64,000 nucleotides of DNA. Source: Mugil cephalus (Eukaryota; Chordata; Actinopteri; Mugiliformes; Mugilidae). The stretch spans positions 19,231,501 through 19,295,500 of the forward strand of contig NC_061771.1 in the NCBI RefSeq assembly GCF_022458985.1, read 5' to 3'. The notes below the pieces were generated by a model. That model had not been told where the DNA came from. It ran no database searches and worked only from the letters and a program-made list of their open reading frames with translations. The position numbers were made by a program, and so were the translations under genes. Positions 49,923 through 62,229 of the stretch are shown one piece after another (position 1 is the stretch's first letter; every line of letters begins with the position of its first letter).

Positions 49923-52476
49923 TTGTAAATAAGAAGCAAATTGCAATGTAATTCAACTGCTGACTTGTTTGAAAAGCTGCCAACAGGGACGTGACAAGTG
50001 GGCTACGATGTTAAATGGCTAAATCTGGGATCACAGACTCTCAGCCTGCTTGCTGTGGAAACCATCCTTTGGCAAATTACATTCAATATAACAATATTCT
50101 CGTTAGTCTCTGGCACTGTGTCTGATTCTGCTTCTGATGTAGCGACCTTTGCTGGCTGACTTGTTGTTGTGTCACTTTTGGGCTACGAACTATAAACAGT
50201 TATCACGATAATAAGATGTTTATTAAAGAAAATGTATAGACCCCTTCACAGCTTGTAAACAATGTGACGTATTTTGAGGGGCGGGGCTTAGCCGGAGGCA
50301 AAAGACCTCAAACGCTATAGCCTATAAAAGCTGGTTAGTATCGGAGTCTGGTCTGTCTTTATCAATTGAAGCCTCTCCAACAAAAAAATATTACAAGTAA
50401 GTGAAACCACTGTGGAGGGTAAAGTAGTAAATGCAACTTCTGCTTGTACACCCCTGAAACATAAAACTAACGTTAGGGTAGCTAGGTTAGCGGTTAGCAT
50501 TAGCATTAACCTATAACAAGAATCAGTAATTACCGTAACATAATGTAACATAACAATTTAGTCTAATCCATAACGTTATCCAGGCTGAAACTAATGATGC
50601 ATTACATACTAATCTGACCTGTTAATAAGTGTCAGTTGCAAGTGTCGTTGTTGTTTGTCTCACTCCAATCCTTTCTTTAAATCGCGTTCAGCCAAAGTTG
50701 TATATGACTGGCAGTGGCTGGTATGCGATAAGCCTTCAAGTTAGTGGTTTTGCTTTTCCGGCTTTGTCCCCCAAAAATACAGCAAGATGACATTTTCACA
50801 GTGGACAGTGACTGTGTTCGCCTCAAGCTTCCCTCTGTTTTGCCTCCAGCTAACCTTGTGATGTCAAAGCGACTTAGGCCATGAAGCAGTCTCCTCTTTG
50901 TATTCTGTAAATGTGGGTTTAATTTTTATTTTTTTTGGACCGCAGATCGAGTGCATTGTGTTGTGTAAAGGTGATTTTACTTCCAAATTCTGTGCAGTAA
51001 AGACAAAGTGTTGTGCATTTAAACATCTTTAACATTTCACAAGTTTATGTTTCTCTCACTAAATTTGGGCGATAACAACTATAAATAAATGTCCCGCGCA
51101 GCCTTTCCCACTGGCAGCTTATTTATACCATAAGGTTTCTGATACCCTTTTGTCAACTATTTGACCTGAACATGAGTGTGCAGATCTGTCTTTGCTTCAT
51201 GTTTACTTTTCCAGATTAACCAGTAAAATCAAACATTATGCCAGGAACATAAAGAAATAAGCCTGATGCATTGTTTTCTTTTTGCTCTCGTCTAAATGAC
51301 GACCATTCCGCAGCGTGTTCAAATTTCCAATACAGTGTATACTCTGTATATTATCTAAGCATGTCTGTAGTTTTTGGCAGGTTGGGTCTGGGTCTGGGTA
51401 AAATTATCTTAAATTACATACTAATGGAGTTATCAACCTTACTCGTAGAAGAAAAACTACATTTCACAGTGTCAGCACCATGCCAAAAATGGATCTAGAT
51501 AGAAGAATAAATAGATTTAGGTGTTGAGCTGTTCTATTTTCTGTCTTTAATTATATTTTGATCGCTCATTTTTGAAAGTGCTGAAAGCGCCTTCGAGTCA
51601 AATCCCGTTTCACAGTCTTGAACAACTGTTTTGAAGTGTAGGGGTTGATTCTGTGAGCATGGCTTCTTCAGAGTTTGGGTCGAACTCGGCTTAAAGTCTG
51701 TTTCAGTTCAGGGCACATTGAGCTACACCGCCGAACAAAACATGTCCTTGTTGTGGTGTCACAACTGTGAATAAATACCAAACCTTTATTTACACTTGAG
51801 CCCGTGTCTGGTATTCCGTGGGTCGCTGTGGGTCATTCGCTAACCTGCTGCCGCCATCACTAAAATACAGAGGGGTGTTTTTTTTTTCTTTTTTCCAACA
51901 CTCAAATTCCTGTGATGAAGGAATGAGAGATTATATTTCACAACACAAACTGTCACAAGGTAGTGATCTATGACTTGTGCCAGAGATGGAATCGTTCATG
52001 TAATGGAGACTGTGGAGTTAATTGAGATCTAATATTGCCATTCATTCAAATTTACATTCTTACAGTTTATTACTTTATAATCAGTGACAGCTTTCTTCTT
52101 TCTCCTAACGTGTGATCACTTAGAAATTCAACCTGTGCATCAAATGTATTTTGAATTAAGTTTAAGTTTGAAACGAAATAGACGTTTGTTTTGTTGTTTT
52201 ATGTGTGTGAAGGTGGAAAAGGGCAAGACTGTGTGGTGACCTTTTTACATATGAGGTGAACATCAGGCACTTGTGTGACTGCAGAGCCGCTTGTACTTTG
52301 GTCTGAGTTGTAAAATATCCCCCGAGAGCCCCCTCACGGTGCGAGTCTTCCAGCTTCAGTGTCGGTCAGGGTTCAAAGACCAAGACCCTACGGAGGGATC
52401 TGCCCTTCACACTTTTCCATGGACATCGTGGTTAAAACTGCCTGGTGTTTGAAGTATTGGGAGCTGTTCAATTTTG

Positions 52477-52478
<2 letters not shown>

Positions 52479-52530
<52 letters not shown>
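52479..52530. repeat. (AT)n microsatellite
   Basis: About twenty-six uninterrupted AT units in the dchs2-sfrp2 spacer. Confidence 0.95.
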
Positions 52531-52533
<3 letters not shown>

Positions 52534-54596
52534 GCAAGATATACAACCTCTAAGTTGAGAAGCCGGATCAATGCCTGCCTGACTGCGAACCGATTATGCT
52601 CCTGCCAATCAAATCGCTTGGGTGAGCTTCATGTGGCGACGGACAGAGTAACGGTGACATCCACGTCATCTGAGCGCTGCTGAGTTGAATCTGTTGACGA
52701 AGAAATTACTTTGGTTGGTTGTAGGACTATCCGGTTGTGTTTCTGTTAAAGGAGCGTTTTACCAGATTCTGCTAAGAGCCGAGTTTGACTGTGTCAGGCT
52801 AACAGCAACCTGCGCCACTCCAGTCCAGTAGGTGGCGATAAACAGAAGATACAACGATACAGTTTAAATCTGCTGAGGAGCTGTAGTAGTGAGGCAGATT
52901 GGGGGGAAAAAAATTCTCCACCTCAAGTAAGCACATAAATTTCACAGTGCATTTTGGAGATTGAGTGATAGGGACCCGGTGCACACACCGCGCTGAGCAT
53001 GGACCGTCTCCAAAGGAAACATTGATAATGACGCTAATAATGTTTGTGTTCAATAAATCTACAACCTGCGCTTAGTGAATTTATCTGGGAATACATCCTT
53101 CAATAACAATATAAGGAATACGCATTTGTCTAATTTCCATTTTAACATTTCAATAACATACTGTACATACAGGAGACCCCCACATATTTGCACTCTAATG
53201 TGGATCTGGTTCATACCAGAGTCTGGCACAGTCATCTGTGTCTCCCACGGCCGCTCTGAAACCCCATACCGAGCCAATTAGTCCTGTACAATAGGTACAT
53301 CAATTACGCCAAGCAGGCACGATCTATATGACTCTGGAGCTCTAATGAGATTAATTCCTCTTGGATGAGTTGAATTCCTTCCCAAACGTCAGCGCAGAGA
53401 TGGAGTTATTGAAGTTAACAAGCTCATTAGTAGAACCTCCGGACAATGCTCAGAGCCGTACGTCGGATTCTCAGTTGGCAGTCTAGTGGAAGATGAGAAA
53501 AGGCCAGTGGTCCTAACAGTGAAGTCTCGTGGTTTGTTTTCATCTTGGACAGCTGAATATTTCTTATTTTATCATGTAACTAGCACCATCTCTGCAAAGC
53601 CAAAACAAAGAATAACAAAGAATCAAGGTTCTACTTTCAAGGTGAAAGCATTACTCTACATTTACACTTTATAAATCTGTCTTTAAATCTATAGATTGAT
53701 ACCTCTGATTTAAAATTAATGAGCCACGGGCAGAGTTGTCTCAAGAGAGACAGCTGGCAACTGTAGGTTTTTATTTAGTTTTTTTTCTTCTACAGGTTAG
53801 TACGCATTTCGTGTCTTTGTGCATTTACTTCAAGATAGAGTATACAAACAAAACTACTGTGACTCTGCTCGTCATAATGAAAAACATGTCACTGTAGTGC
53901 AACAGCGCGGCTCCTCCATGTGTTTTAAATTGCAGTCATGCACATCAGTAAGCTTTGTCTGTCGTCGGCTGCAAGAAAGAAAAAAATAAAATTTAAAAAA
54001 TCATTCTTGGATCAGTTTGTTTTTATGGGATTGGTCAACAAATAAAAAATATAAATGATCCTCAGACTTATCCTTTGATACCCATATCCTTAATCTGATC
54101 TAACGTTTGAATGGAACTGGTCGATATTTTTGGTATGCTCCTCACACTGAGGAGGTTTCTTATGAAGCCTCCTTATTCTCTGATCACATTTGACAGATGT
54201 CTGGACCGACCTCGGGTTCTTTATGAAATGGAGGAAAGAAAAGGGTGTAGCATTATCCTGTAAGAGCAAAGGGTTACTGGGCTTCAGATGAACCAGTAGG
54301 TTCGACAAGCTGTGTTTGATTTTCACACAAGAGTTGTAACAAGAACCTGCTGGGGTGACGGTGAGCGCGGCCCTGGGATCAGCTTACCTCCGCGCTGAGC
54401 CTCTGACCTTACATGTGTGTGTCTTGTAATGGAGATTGCACGGTATTGGTGTTTGGAGACGTTAAAGCCTTAATCGTGGCAAGTCTTGATTCAGTCCCAG
54501 TTATTTTCACTTTCGGATCCAGTTCATCATTTTTAGCCTTTGCTTTCCATAACATAAGGTGAGAGATTCAAGGTCCGTCCCTCTGACTGCTAGACT

Positions 54597-54618
54597 TGTG
54601 TGTGTGTGTGTGTGTGTG
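54597..54618. repeat. (GT)n microsatellite
   Basis: About eleven GT units. Confidence 0.9.
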
Positions 54619-57257
54619 CCCCAAGATAATTTGCAACAACAGGCCTGAAGTGTTTCTGTTTAAATCTGATCACGCCCCTGTACAGTTTAGCCAGTTGACC
54701 TGCTGCTCAGCTAGAAGGAGTCCAGGTGCAGGTTAACAGGGGGCTCCGGGGTTTTAAATGTTTGTTTAGGAAAGTGGGTTACTTGTTTGACACTGACCAA
54801 AAAACGATTTTCTGCTCCCTATGCTACTAACTCTGAGATCTGGAAGATGTTAAGGCTGTTTAAAGGGTCAGCTCACCCAAATTACAAAACCTTGCTGTGG
54901 GCAGTTTTCACTGGACTTTCCCGCACAGAGAAAGATGTTGCTGTTGGATGTATAAGAGTAATAATGAAAGTAATTTACAGATTTTGTGTAAATGAATTAC
55001 ATTGACCTCAGTGAGTGGAAGGATAGGGCTAATCTTTTCAATTCTGTTCTCAGCAAATCCTATCAAAGCCCTAATTGTGTCAGTCATAAAAAGCAATGGA
55101 AATTTCTTAAAACATGAGTACACTATAGTTTATATTACATATTTTCTATATATAAAGTGCCTATTTTGTGCTAGTAGGTAGTGTTCACAGCTTGATAGTA
55201 GATATAGTTCCATTCTAACTATGTATTGAAAACAATTCATGAAATTCATGGAAAAAAAAAAATGTAACGAAATTAAAGAGCATGAGCATTAAATGGCCAT
55301 AAGTAGCGTCTACATTAACAAGAACCATTACATCTGCCCTTTGACCTAATCCTCTGTCTCTCAGAGTTCAGGAGCTGGACCGCTGCGGGGACAAAAGCGT
55401 CCCTCCTCCTTGTGTGTCCTGCAGCGCAGACAATGCAGTCTGTCTGCAGCCTGATGGAACTCAACTCTAACAAAGGGTGTAATTTGTGTGAGGGGTCTTG
55501 TAGGATCCTGTGAGCGGTTCAGAGGGTTTAAGAAGGCGTCCTATGATTTCAAACTTTTGTAACATTATCTAGCCGTAGTCAGGCTAACAGATGATTAAAA
55601 CGAACGGATAAAAGAAAAAGTGGGCACCTTTTAAATAAAAGGTCATAAGAATATGTGTGGTCAGGATCTCGGCTTCCTGAGCGGATATCGCCTCTGATGA
55701 CTTTTTCCAGTCGGGGGAGAATCTTGGAGAGGGATCAGACACCTGTATTCATTCACAATCTGAACCGGCTGCCCTTGTATGGTGATGCTGAGTGCCTCTG
55801 CCCACTGTAGCTGGTTCCATTTCAACTGTGCATTTTCATGATCTTCGGTCTTTTGAACAATGAAAGGAGGTAAACATGTCTTGCCTCTGAATCACGTTTC
55901 TCTATGTGTATAATTTAGGTGCACCTATGAATATAGGGGAGGAAATTGTGACACAACACATTTTTAAGAGCTTCAGTAGCAGAAACCCAGGAAGCACATA
56001 ATACTGTCTTGTTTACTAATGTAAAGGAATTAAAGTGAAAATGGCACCGATGCCAAAATATCAAGTTTGTTCTGTTCTGCAAAACACACATACAGACCTT
56101 TAACCCTTAATGACATGTTAAATTCTAAGCAAATAATCTACAAATGTGATCTCAGTTCAAACACTTCTCCCCCACTCTTTTAAAACAAGTTACCTTATTG
56201 AATTTTGGGGGGAATGTGGGATTACAACACAGGAATCAACATGTGGCATTTTGCACGCTACCCACAAATGTAATTCAATTCAACCCTGTGTCTGTTTATT
56301 GGGGTGGCAGCAGGAGCCTCATCAACAGAGCCTATCTAAATCTGGGTAAAGTTAAAAACCGAAAACATCTGCACTGCTACAATCCACAAGAGCTAAGTGG
56401 GCAAAATGTGTCTCCGTAATTTGGTTGAACTGATCCTGTTAGGAGTGATTCCACAAGTCTTGCATTGAAGATCGATGTGCTCGCTCATTTATGCTTCTTT
56501 CACGGTGGAAGGAGGAAGCCGAAGCCTGAGGAGAACCACGCCGCTGTCTGCGGGCCGGCCGGTTGCTCAGGGGGGTCTGAGAGCGGATAGGAGCCAGAGC
56601 TGCAGAGCCGGAGGAGGCAGATTTGGTTTCCCCCCAGGGTGTGCTGAGTGGAGGTCTGCGTCGCAGGGCAAACAATATTTCACCATGTGGAATGAACCTA
56701 CAGACCTGGCCACAGGGTTTCACCACTCTTAATGATGGAAAATTAACGCTTCACTGAACTGAGCTAAATGCCCCTCACTGACATTTCCAAACTATTAACA
56801 GCAGCAGTCTAAAAACGGCAAGTTAAGGGATCACTCAGGATATATTTCTGTTGATTTGGGCGTAATGAGGAAAACCTGTCAGGACCCATTTTATTATGAT
56901 TTCCATGGAGAGCACGGGATGAAATAGGGAGGGAAACTGTGAAGAAAACGACCAGTGATAAAGTGCTGTAAACCATAATTAGAAATGAAAAATGTCCATC
57001 AGTTGGAATTTGGTGTTTTCTTTGACTGAGGAAAGTTGTGCACACTTTGTTTCTACATATCAGGTGAACCTTACGGACAATGAAGAAGAGGTCTTCAGGA
57101 GCAATGCACTGACTCCTCCCAGACGTGCCTGGAAGAAAACCTCTCGTTACAGACAGGAGCTGGTCACTGAAGGACGCTGCATCCGCGCTGACTGATGCTC
57201 TGCGAGGCTTGAATGAGCGCCCTGGTTCATAATAAGTAAAGTTTACGCACAGTGAAA

Positions 57258-58643
57258 ATGAGAGCCTTCATCTCGACAGTGACAGCGCTATGGGTGATAA
57301 CGATTCCCTGTCTGGAAGCCATCCACGGACTGTACAACTTCGGACAGCACGGTTTATTCCAAAAAAAGAACAACTGCAAGTCCATTCCCGAAACCCTCCA
57401 CCTATGCCGCGACATTGAGTACACGAACATGCGCCTCCCGAACCTGCTCGGCCACGAAACCATGAATGAAGTTCTGCAGCAAGCTTCGTCTTGGACCCCG
57501 CTCGTGCAGAAGCAGTGTCACCCGGACACGAAAAAGTTCCTCTGCTCTCTCTTCGCCCCGGTGTGTCTGGACGACCTGGACGAGCCCATACAGCCGTGCA
57601 GGTCCCTGTGTGAAAGCGTCAAGGACGGCTGCGCGCCCGTGATGTTCTCGTTTGGCTTCCCTTGGCCGAAGATGTTGGACTGCGAACGCTTTCCACTCGA
57701 CAATGACCTGTGCATACCTCCAGCGGCCTTAGAGGACCCGGTTCCAGGCACCAAAGCGGGTACGGTTCAGTCCAGCTGTAGTTTCTAAGCGAATTTTGCA
57801 GGTTTTTAAGTAGAACACCGGGAGAGAAATTATACATTGTCTGCTTCATTCGACTTACATGTGAGCAAGATGATTATTCGTCCAGTGTAGCTTGTGTGTC
57901 TATCAATTACTATGGTTATACCAAATGAATAAGTCCAGTAAATATTATTTTGCATCGATTTATGGCAGAAATTGTAACATTTCTCTTGTATAATTTCTAT
58001 TTTAGTGCCCAGGGTGTGCGATGCCTGCAAAGAAACGGATGAAAATGACAATGAAATTGTTGACAACCTGTGCAAGAATGACTTTGGTAAGTCCACAAAA
58101 AATAAGCAGTTCCCAAGGTGAAGGCTGTAGAGGTCGTTGAATTAGGTTTCAGGGTCCTCGCTTCTTCCTTCACCATTTAATTGCATGCATTTAATCACAA
58201 AGACGTGCAAAAATGTTCAGGCACTCTGTGCGTCCAGTAGCTTTCATAAGGGTAAAAGTAATGATGTGCATGCATTGCTTGTGGAAACTGAGCTATTCTC
58301 CATTCATTATTCTCCCCATCTCTCATGTGATCATTAAGCTCTGAAAATCAAAGTCAAGGAGATTTCTTACATCAACGGTGACACCAAAATAGTGCCAGAG
58401 AACAAGAGCAAGGCCATCTACACGATGAACGGCATGACCGAGCGTGACCTGAGGAAGGTGGTGCTGTGGCTGAAGGACGGGCTGCACTGCATCTGCGACG
58501 AGTTTAACGATATCAACGCCGCCTACCTGGTCATGGGCCAGAAGATGGACGGCAACCTGGTCATCACCTCGCTGAAGCGCTGGCAGAAGGGACAGCGTGA
58601 GTTTAAGAGGATTTCACGCAGCATCCGCAAGATAAAGTGTTAG
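57258..58643 (+). CDS. sfrp2: secreted frizzled-related protein 2
   Basis: SFRP2 is a secreted modulator of Wnt signalling that binds Wnt ligands and matrix proteins. Three exons (57258-57759, 58006-58086, 58339-58643) encode 295 residues, the same length as human SFRP2. A signal peptide (about residues 1-24) precedes a frizzled-type cysteine-rich domain (about residues 35-155), with the hallmark blocks NMRLPNLLGHETM, QCHPDTKKFLCSLFAPVCLD and FGFPWPKMLDC. A short linker leads to a netrin-like domain (about 170-295) with ITSLKRWQKGQREFKRISRS and a terminal KC, including the basic heparin-binding tail. The ATG at 57258 is chosen because it opens the signal peptide; the codon six bases upstream is GTG, not a vertebrate start. 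The three-exon layout matches the SFRP1/2/5 subgroup. Confidence 0.97.
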
Positions 58644-59769
58644 GAAGGGGGACACAATAAAAACTGCATGTCAAGGTTAAAGGTCAAAGTTATTTTGGCT
58701 TGTTCTCATTGTCGCACAACAGTTGCAGTTATGTTTATACTGTATATTCTGCTTTACAGTGCAACAAAGGTGTTTCCCTAGCCTCAGAAGACACACAGCT
58801 TCCACAATCTTCTATTGTTTTATTATTAAATGCCCAGAATTTTTAAAAAGTCATATGGAGATTAAGCTATATGACTCAAAACTGATTACATTAACAAAAC
58901 GCATGCAGGGGCAAACACTATTTTAAAAACTCAGTTTTTGGTGAAATCCACCTATTGACTTGCATTCATTTTGCACTGATCTCGTGCCCCCTAGTGGCCA
59001 GTTTGGAAATGGCGTGTCTTCCTCTGGGGAACAGGCTTTGTCTCATTGGTTGTAGGTAATTGCACTCAGCTGGTGTCCAGAGTGCAGAGGAATAACAAAT
59101 GTCATGGTTAGAGTTAAAACTAGCAGAGCTTTAAAAGCGGGATTAAAAATGAATGACTCCAATAACCATTTACAGATGTGCCCTACTCAACAGAGAAAGG
59201 GTGACTTTATCAGATTTTAAGACATTTTTTTTTCTTTTCTCTTCTGGGGTTAAATCAGGGTTAAAACCAGTAATTGTTATTTGTTTAGGAGGAGGCTCTA
59301 TTGAAAACCACTTCAATATGAGAGTTAAAATTCCTAACAACTTGTCAATTCAGCTCCACAAAGTCAAAACGGATTAATTTTGCATGGTGCATATATGGGT
59401 GAAACTGTGATACCCCTGTGTGTGAGTGTGTGTCAGTGTGTGTGATGTTCAAATAACATTTGTATTTCCACCATTTCCTCAAGCAAACATGAGAGATAGC
59501 TGGCTATATTCTCTAATATCCTTGGTTAACTTTTTGTACGAGAGCCGCATCATAATTTTCTACCACCGTATTAGAAAACAAATATTTTTCTATTCCACAC
59601 TTTCATATTTCATTAAAAACAAAATTTTCACGTCTGTTTTTGCGTAACATGAATTGGTTTTGAGGTACTGGCGAGTATCTGACTTTTGGTTTGTAGCCTT
59701 TTTGATGAGCAGTAACTGTTTGTATGTTTGCAATGTAAAGTTTTGTGTTTTTTGAAGTATTACAGTGTA

Positions 59770-59775
59770 AATAAA
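59770..59775 (+). terminator. candidate distal polyadenylation signal for sfrp2
   Basis: AATAAA sits about 1.1 kb past the sfrp2 stop, with ATTAAA close behind. A very early AATAAA at 58656 also exists but would leave almost no 3' UTR. Confidence 0.4.
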
Positions 59776-62043
59776 TACTGTCATTTATTCTTGTATAAAG
59801 TTTTCAACAATTAAAAGCTGCCAATTACAAGTTTCAAGTGACTGTCAGTTAATGTGTGTGTGTCAATACTGTAAAATGTAAAATATCGGTTGAACACCGC
59901 CATCTAGTGGAATTAAATGATAAGATTTAGTCCAATATAACGCATTTTGGAGGTTTAATGTTTTAATGGCACACAAAGAGATACAAAAAATGTATCATGT
60001 AAGACATAAATGTTTCCTCTTCTTTATTAATCACCCAGTTTAATCGACCTAAAAACAAGGTTCAATTTATGTTGACAATAGTCTGCACGGTGTAGATTAT
60101 GTACACACTAACACTTATAGAACTACAAACTGAAGCTGGTACTTAATTTAATTTGTGTATGTATGTGTATATATATATATATATATACATACATAAATAA
60201 TTTAATTAATAAACCATCACATTGAGTGTTTATTTTGTTAATCTCTTAAGTTTTGTTTTATAAACTATTTTGGCACTGATACCTTTAAATGTCTGAAGAT
60301 AGTCGTCCTATTTCAGATGTTCTGACATTTGCTTATGAGGCTTCTTCCCTCCTGCGGATCATCAGGAAGTCCCAGACATTTCAACTGTCACATGAGCCTC
60401 TGAAGGAGTCAGTCACATGAATTAAGGTGTGAAATCATGTGAAACCAAACCAGAAGAGGTGTTAATACGGAGGTGTAAAAGGGACTTTGTTTACACTACT
60501 TAGTCATGATGTCTATATGGGAAGCGATATCCTCCAGACATAAGTTGTTGTTTGTTTGTTTTTTTTTAAAATAGTTGATCTTTGGACCCACGCATTTTCT
60601 TCAAAGTCCACACCTTGTTGTTTCTCTTTGGTTAGTTGTCACCTGACTCCCATGTGACCTTCATGACTCACCTCCACACCCTTGATGTGTCATTGCTTTG
60701 ATTGACCCAGAAATACCTGGGACTCCCCACTGGCCAATAGACCCGATGTAGCCTCATGAATGAGCACTAGATACTCTTCGGCTCGACTCCTACAGTCTAG
60801 ACAACAGTTTCATTTTGACCTGACAACATCTACAAGTTGTAGTCCGGCATATGCCAAGGAGGGTAGCGGGAGTTTTGCAATTACGTTTTAATTAACAACA
60901 ATTGCCTACATGTGTGAACTCCTACATGTGTAGGAAACTCATGCACATACATGCAGCTGCTTTCTTCATCTTTTTTATATTTTGTATTAAACAATATAAG
61001 TACTATCATTACTAAAACACACTATCTTTTAAGATAAATCTGAAATAATTAGTAAGCGAAGAAACATTAGCAAGAACCAAGCGCCTGAATTCATCTTATA
61101 CCACTGCACTACTGTATAATTATATTTATTTCTTTATAGAAATAAAACTGACTCAAGTACAATAAGGAAGTTTGTATCTTTGGGACATGTGACACATTTA
61201 TGGTTAAGTTGAGATGGTAATGATTATTTGAATTAGTTGGTGAATTAACCAGTGAATCAAACATGATCCCACTGGATGATGTTTTGTATTATTCCCTATT
61301 TACCTGTGCGTCAATAATGTCAACAATATCACAGGTAACACCAGGTGCAAGCCCACCTTCATGGGGTCACAGCTGATGAAGCTGTGCTCCAGGAGCCCAT
61401 GTCCTAGCATGATGCAATCAAACATGAGCACAACCCCACCGTTCACTGGTGTCGCCGCAACTGCGCAATTCGGGGCGTTTAACAGAAAAATTAAATTACA
61501 TCACGTTGAAGAGAGGAGACCTGCATTTGCGATGCATTTAAAACTATCGGAAAATTTAAAGGCGAAAAGAGGGACTGGAGTGTATGGGGAATTTGCTATG
61601 ACACCTTAAATGTGACGTTTAAGGGGGCAGGGGGAATGTGTAGAAACCTTAAAAACTACCGTTGGGAAAATTGGTGTTTTTGAATTTTTTGTGTGTAATT
61701 TCTTGCAATGCTATACTACCTAATAATTTAGTTGAATCATAAAATGTTTTTTGTTTTTGTTTTGTGTAAAAAAAAAAAACGCACCTCCGGCTTGGGGAGC
61801 TCGCGTTTACGACGGCTATGAACGCAGCAATCGCCTGTCGCTTTCCGCCGTCGCCGGGACTTTATCTTAAAACTTTTTTTTTTCTTCTTTAAAGTGTGCA
61901 CTTGAGAATAGTGTTCCTGCGTTTACAAAGTCTGTGCCAACATACTACAAGCACCCCCCTTTTCCCTCCCAATGGCTGCTCAGTAGTGAACCTTTTTGAA
62001 AGCAGGCAGGGCTCCGTCTTGACGAAGCTCGAAAAAGTCCGCG

Positions 62044-62053
62044 GGGAAGTTCC
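62044..62053 (+). promoter_or_regulatory. kB-type site 1 upstream of tnip2
   Basis: GGGAAGTTCC fits the NF-kB consensus GGGRNNYYCC. It lies 177 bases before the tnip2 start codon and 3 bases from a second site. Function is inferred. Confidence 0.5.
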
Positions 62054-62056
62054 CTA

Positions 62057-62066
62057 GGAAATCCCC
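62057..62066 (-). promoter_or_regulatory. kB-type site 2 upstream of tnip2
   Basis: Read on the minus strand the site is GGGGATTTCC, a perfect GGGRNNYYCC match. With the neighbouring site it forms a tight tandem pair in the probable promoter or 5' UTR of an NF-kB inhibitor gene. Confidence 0.55.
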
Positions 62067-62229
62067 CAAGACTGTTCGGGGATATTATTCTGATGCGCCA
62101 AATCTCCGACACAATTGACCTCCTCTGTGTGTTTGTGAAGACGCAGGGCTGGAGGCAGATGCGTCGGATCTGGTGTTATTAAAAAAATAAAGGAGACGAA
62201 CCGTGTTTCAAATCTACGAGAAGCTCGCG

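Larger units (their letters stand above)
36788..57257. other. 20 kb intergenic spacer, dchs2 to sfrp2
   Basis: No protein-coding gene is supportable here. All open frames are short and lack splice continuity or family motifs. The first few hundred bases are the dchs2 3' UTR. The spacer contains at least four transposon-derived elements and several dinucleotide microsatellites. Sfrp2 is developmentally regulated, so enhancers may lie here, but no conserved block can be judged from one genome. The stretch at 55330-55740 looks like another degenerate interspersed repeat. Confidence 0.6.
58644..62229. other. spacer between sfrp2 and tnip2
   Basis: The first 1.2 kb or so is probably the sfrp2 3' UTR. 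A short TATATA run sits near 60170-60187. A poly-A run and GC-rich sequence from about 61780 mark the tnip2 promoter and 5' UTR. The 82-codon open frame at 61361-61609 has no family match I recognise. Confidence 0.55.

Noticed and set aside
55330-55740. Possible exon-like GC-rich stretch in the dchs2-sfrp2 spacer
   Set aside because: No open frame with splice sites. The wording resembles a degenerate teleost interspersed repeat, and limits and family could not be set with confidence.
57252-57257. Upstream extension of the sfrp2 frame by two codons
   Set aside because: The upstream codon is GTG, not ATG. The ATG at 57258 starts a good signal peptide and gives the family length of 295.
61361-61609. 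82-codon open frame between sfrp2 and tnip2
   Set aside because: No recognisable family, no coding-like context and no intron or UTR evidence; this length is expected by chance.
62203-62229. Nine-codon N-terminal extension of tnip2
   Set aside because: It begins with GTG, not ATG. The ATG at 62230 is the first plausible vertebrate start.
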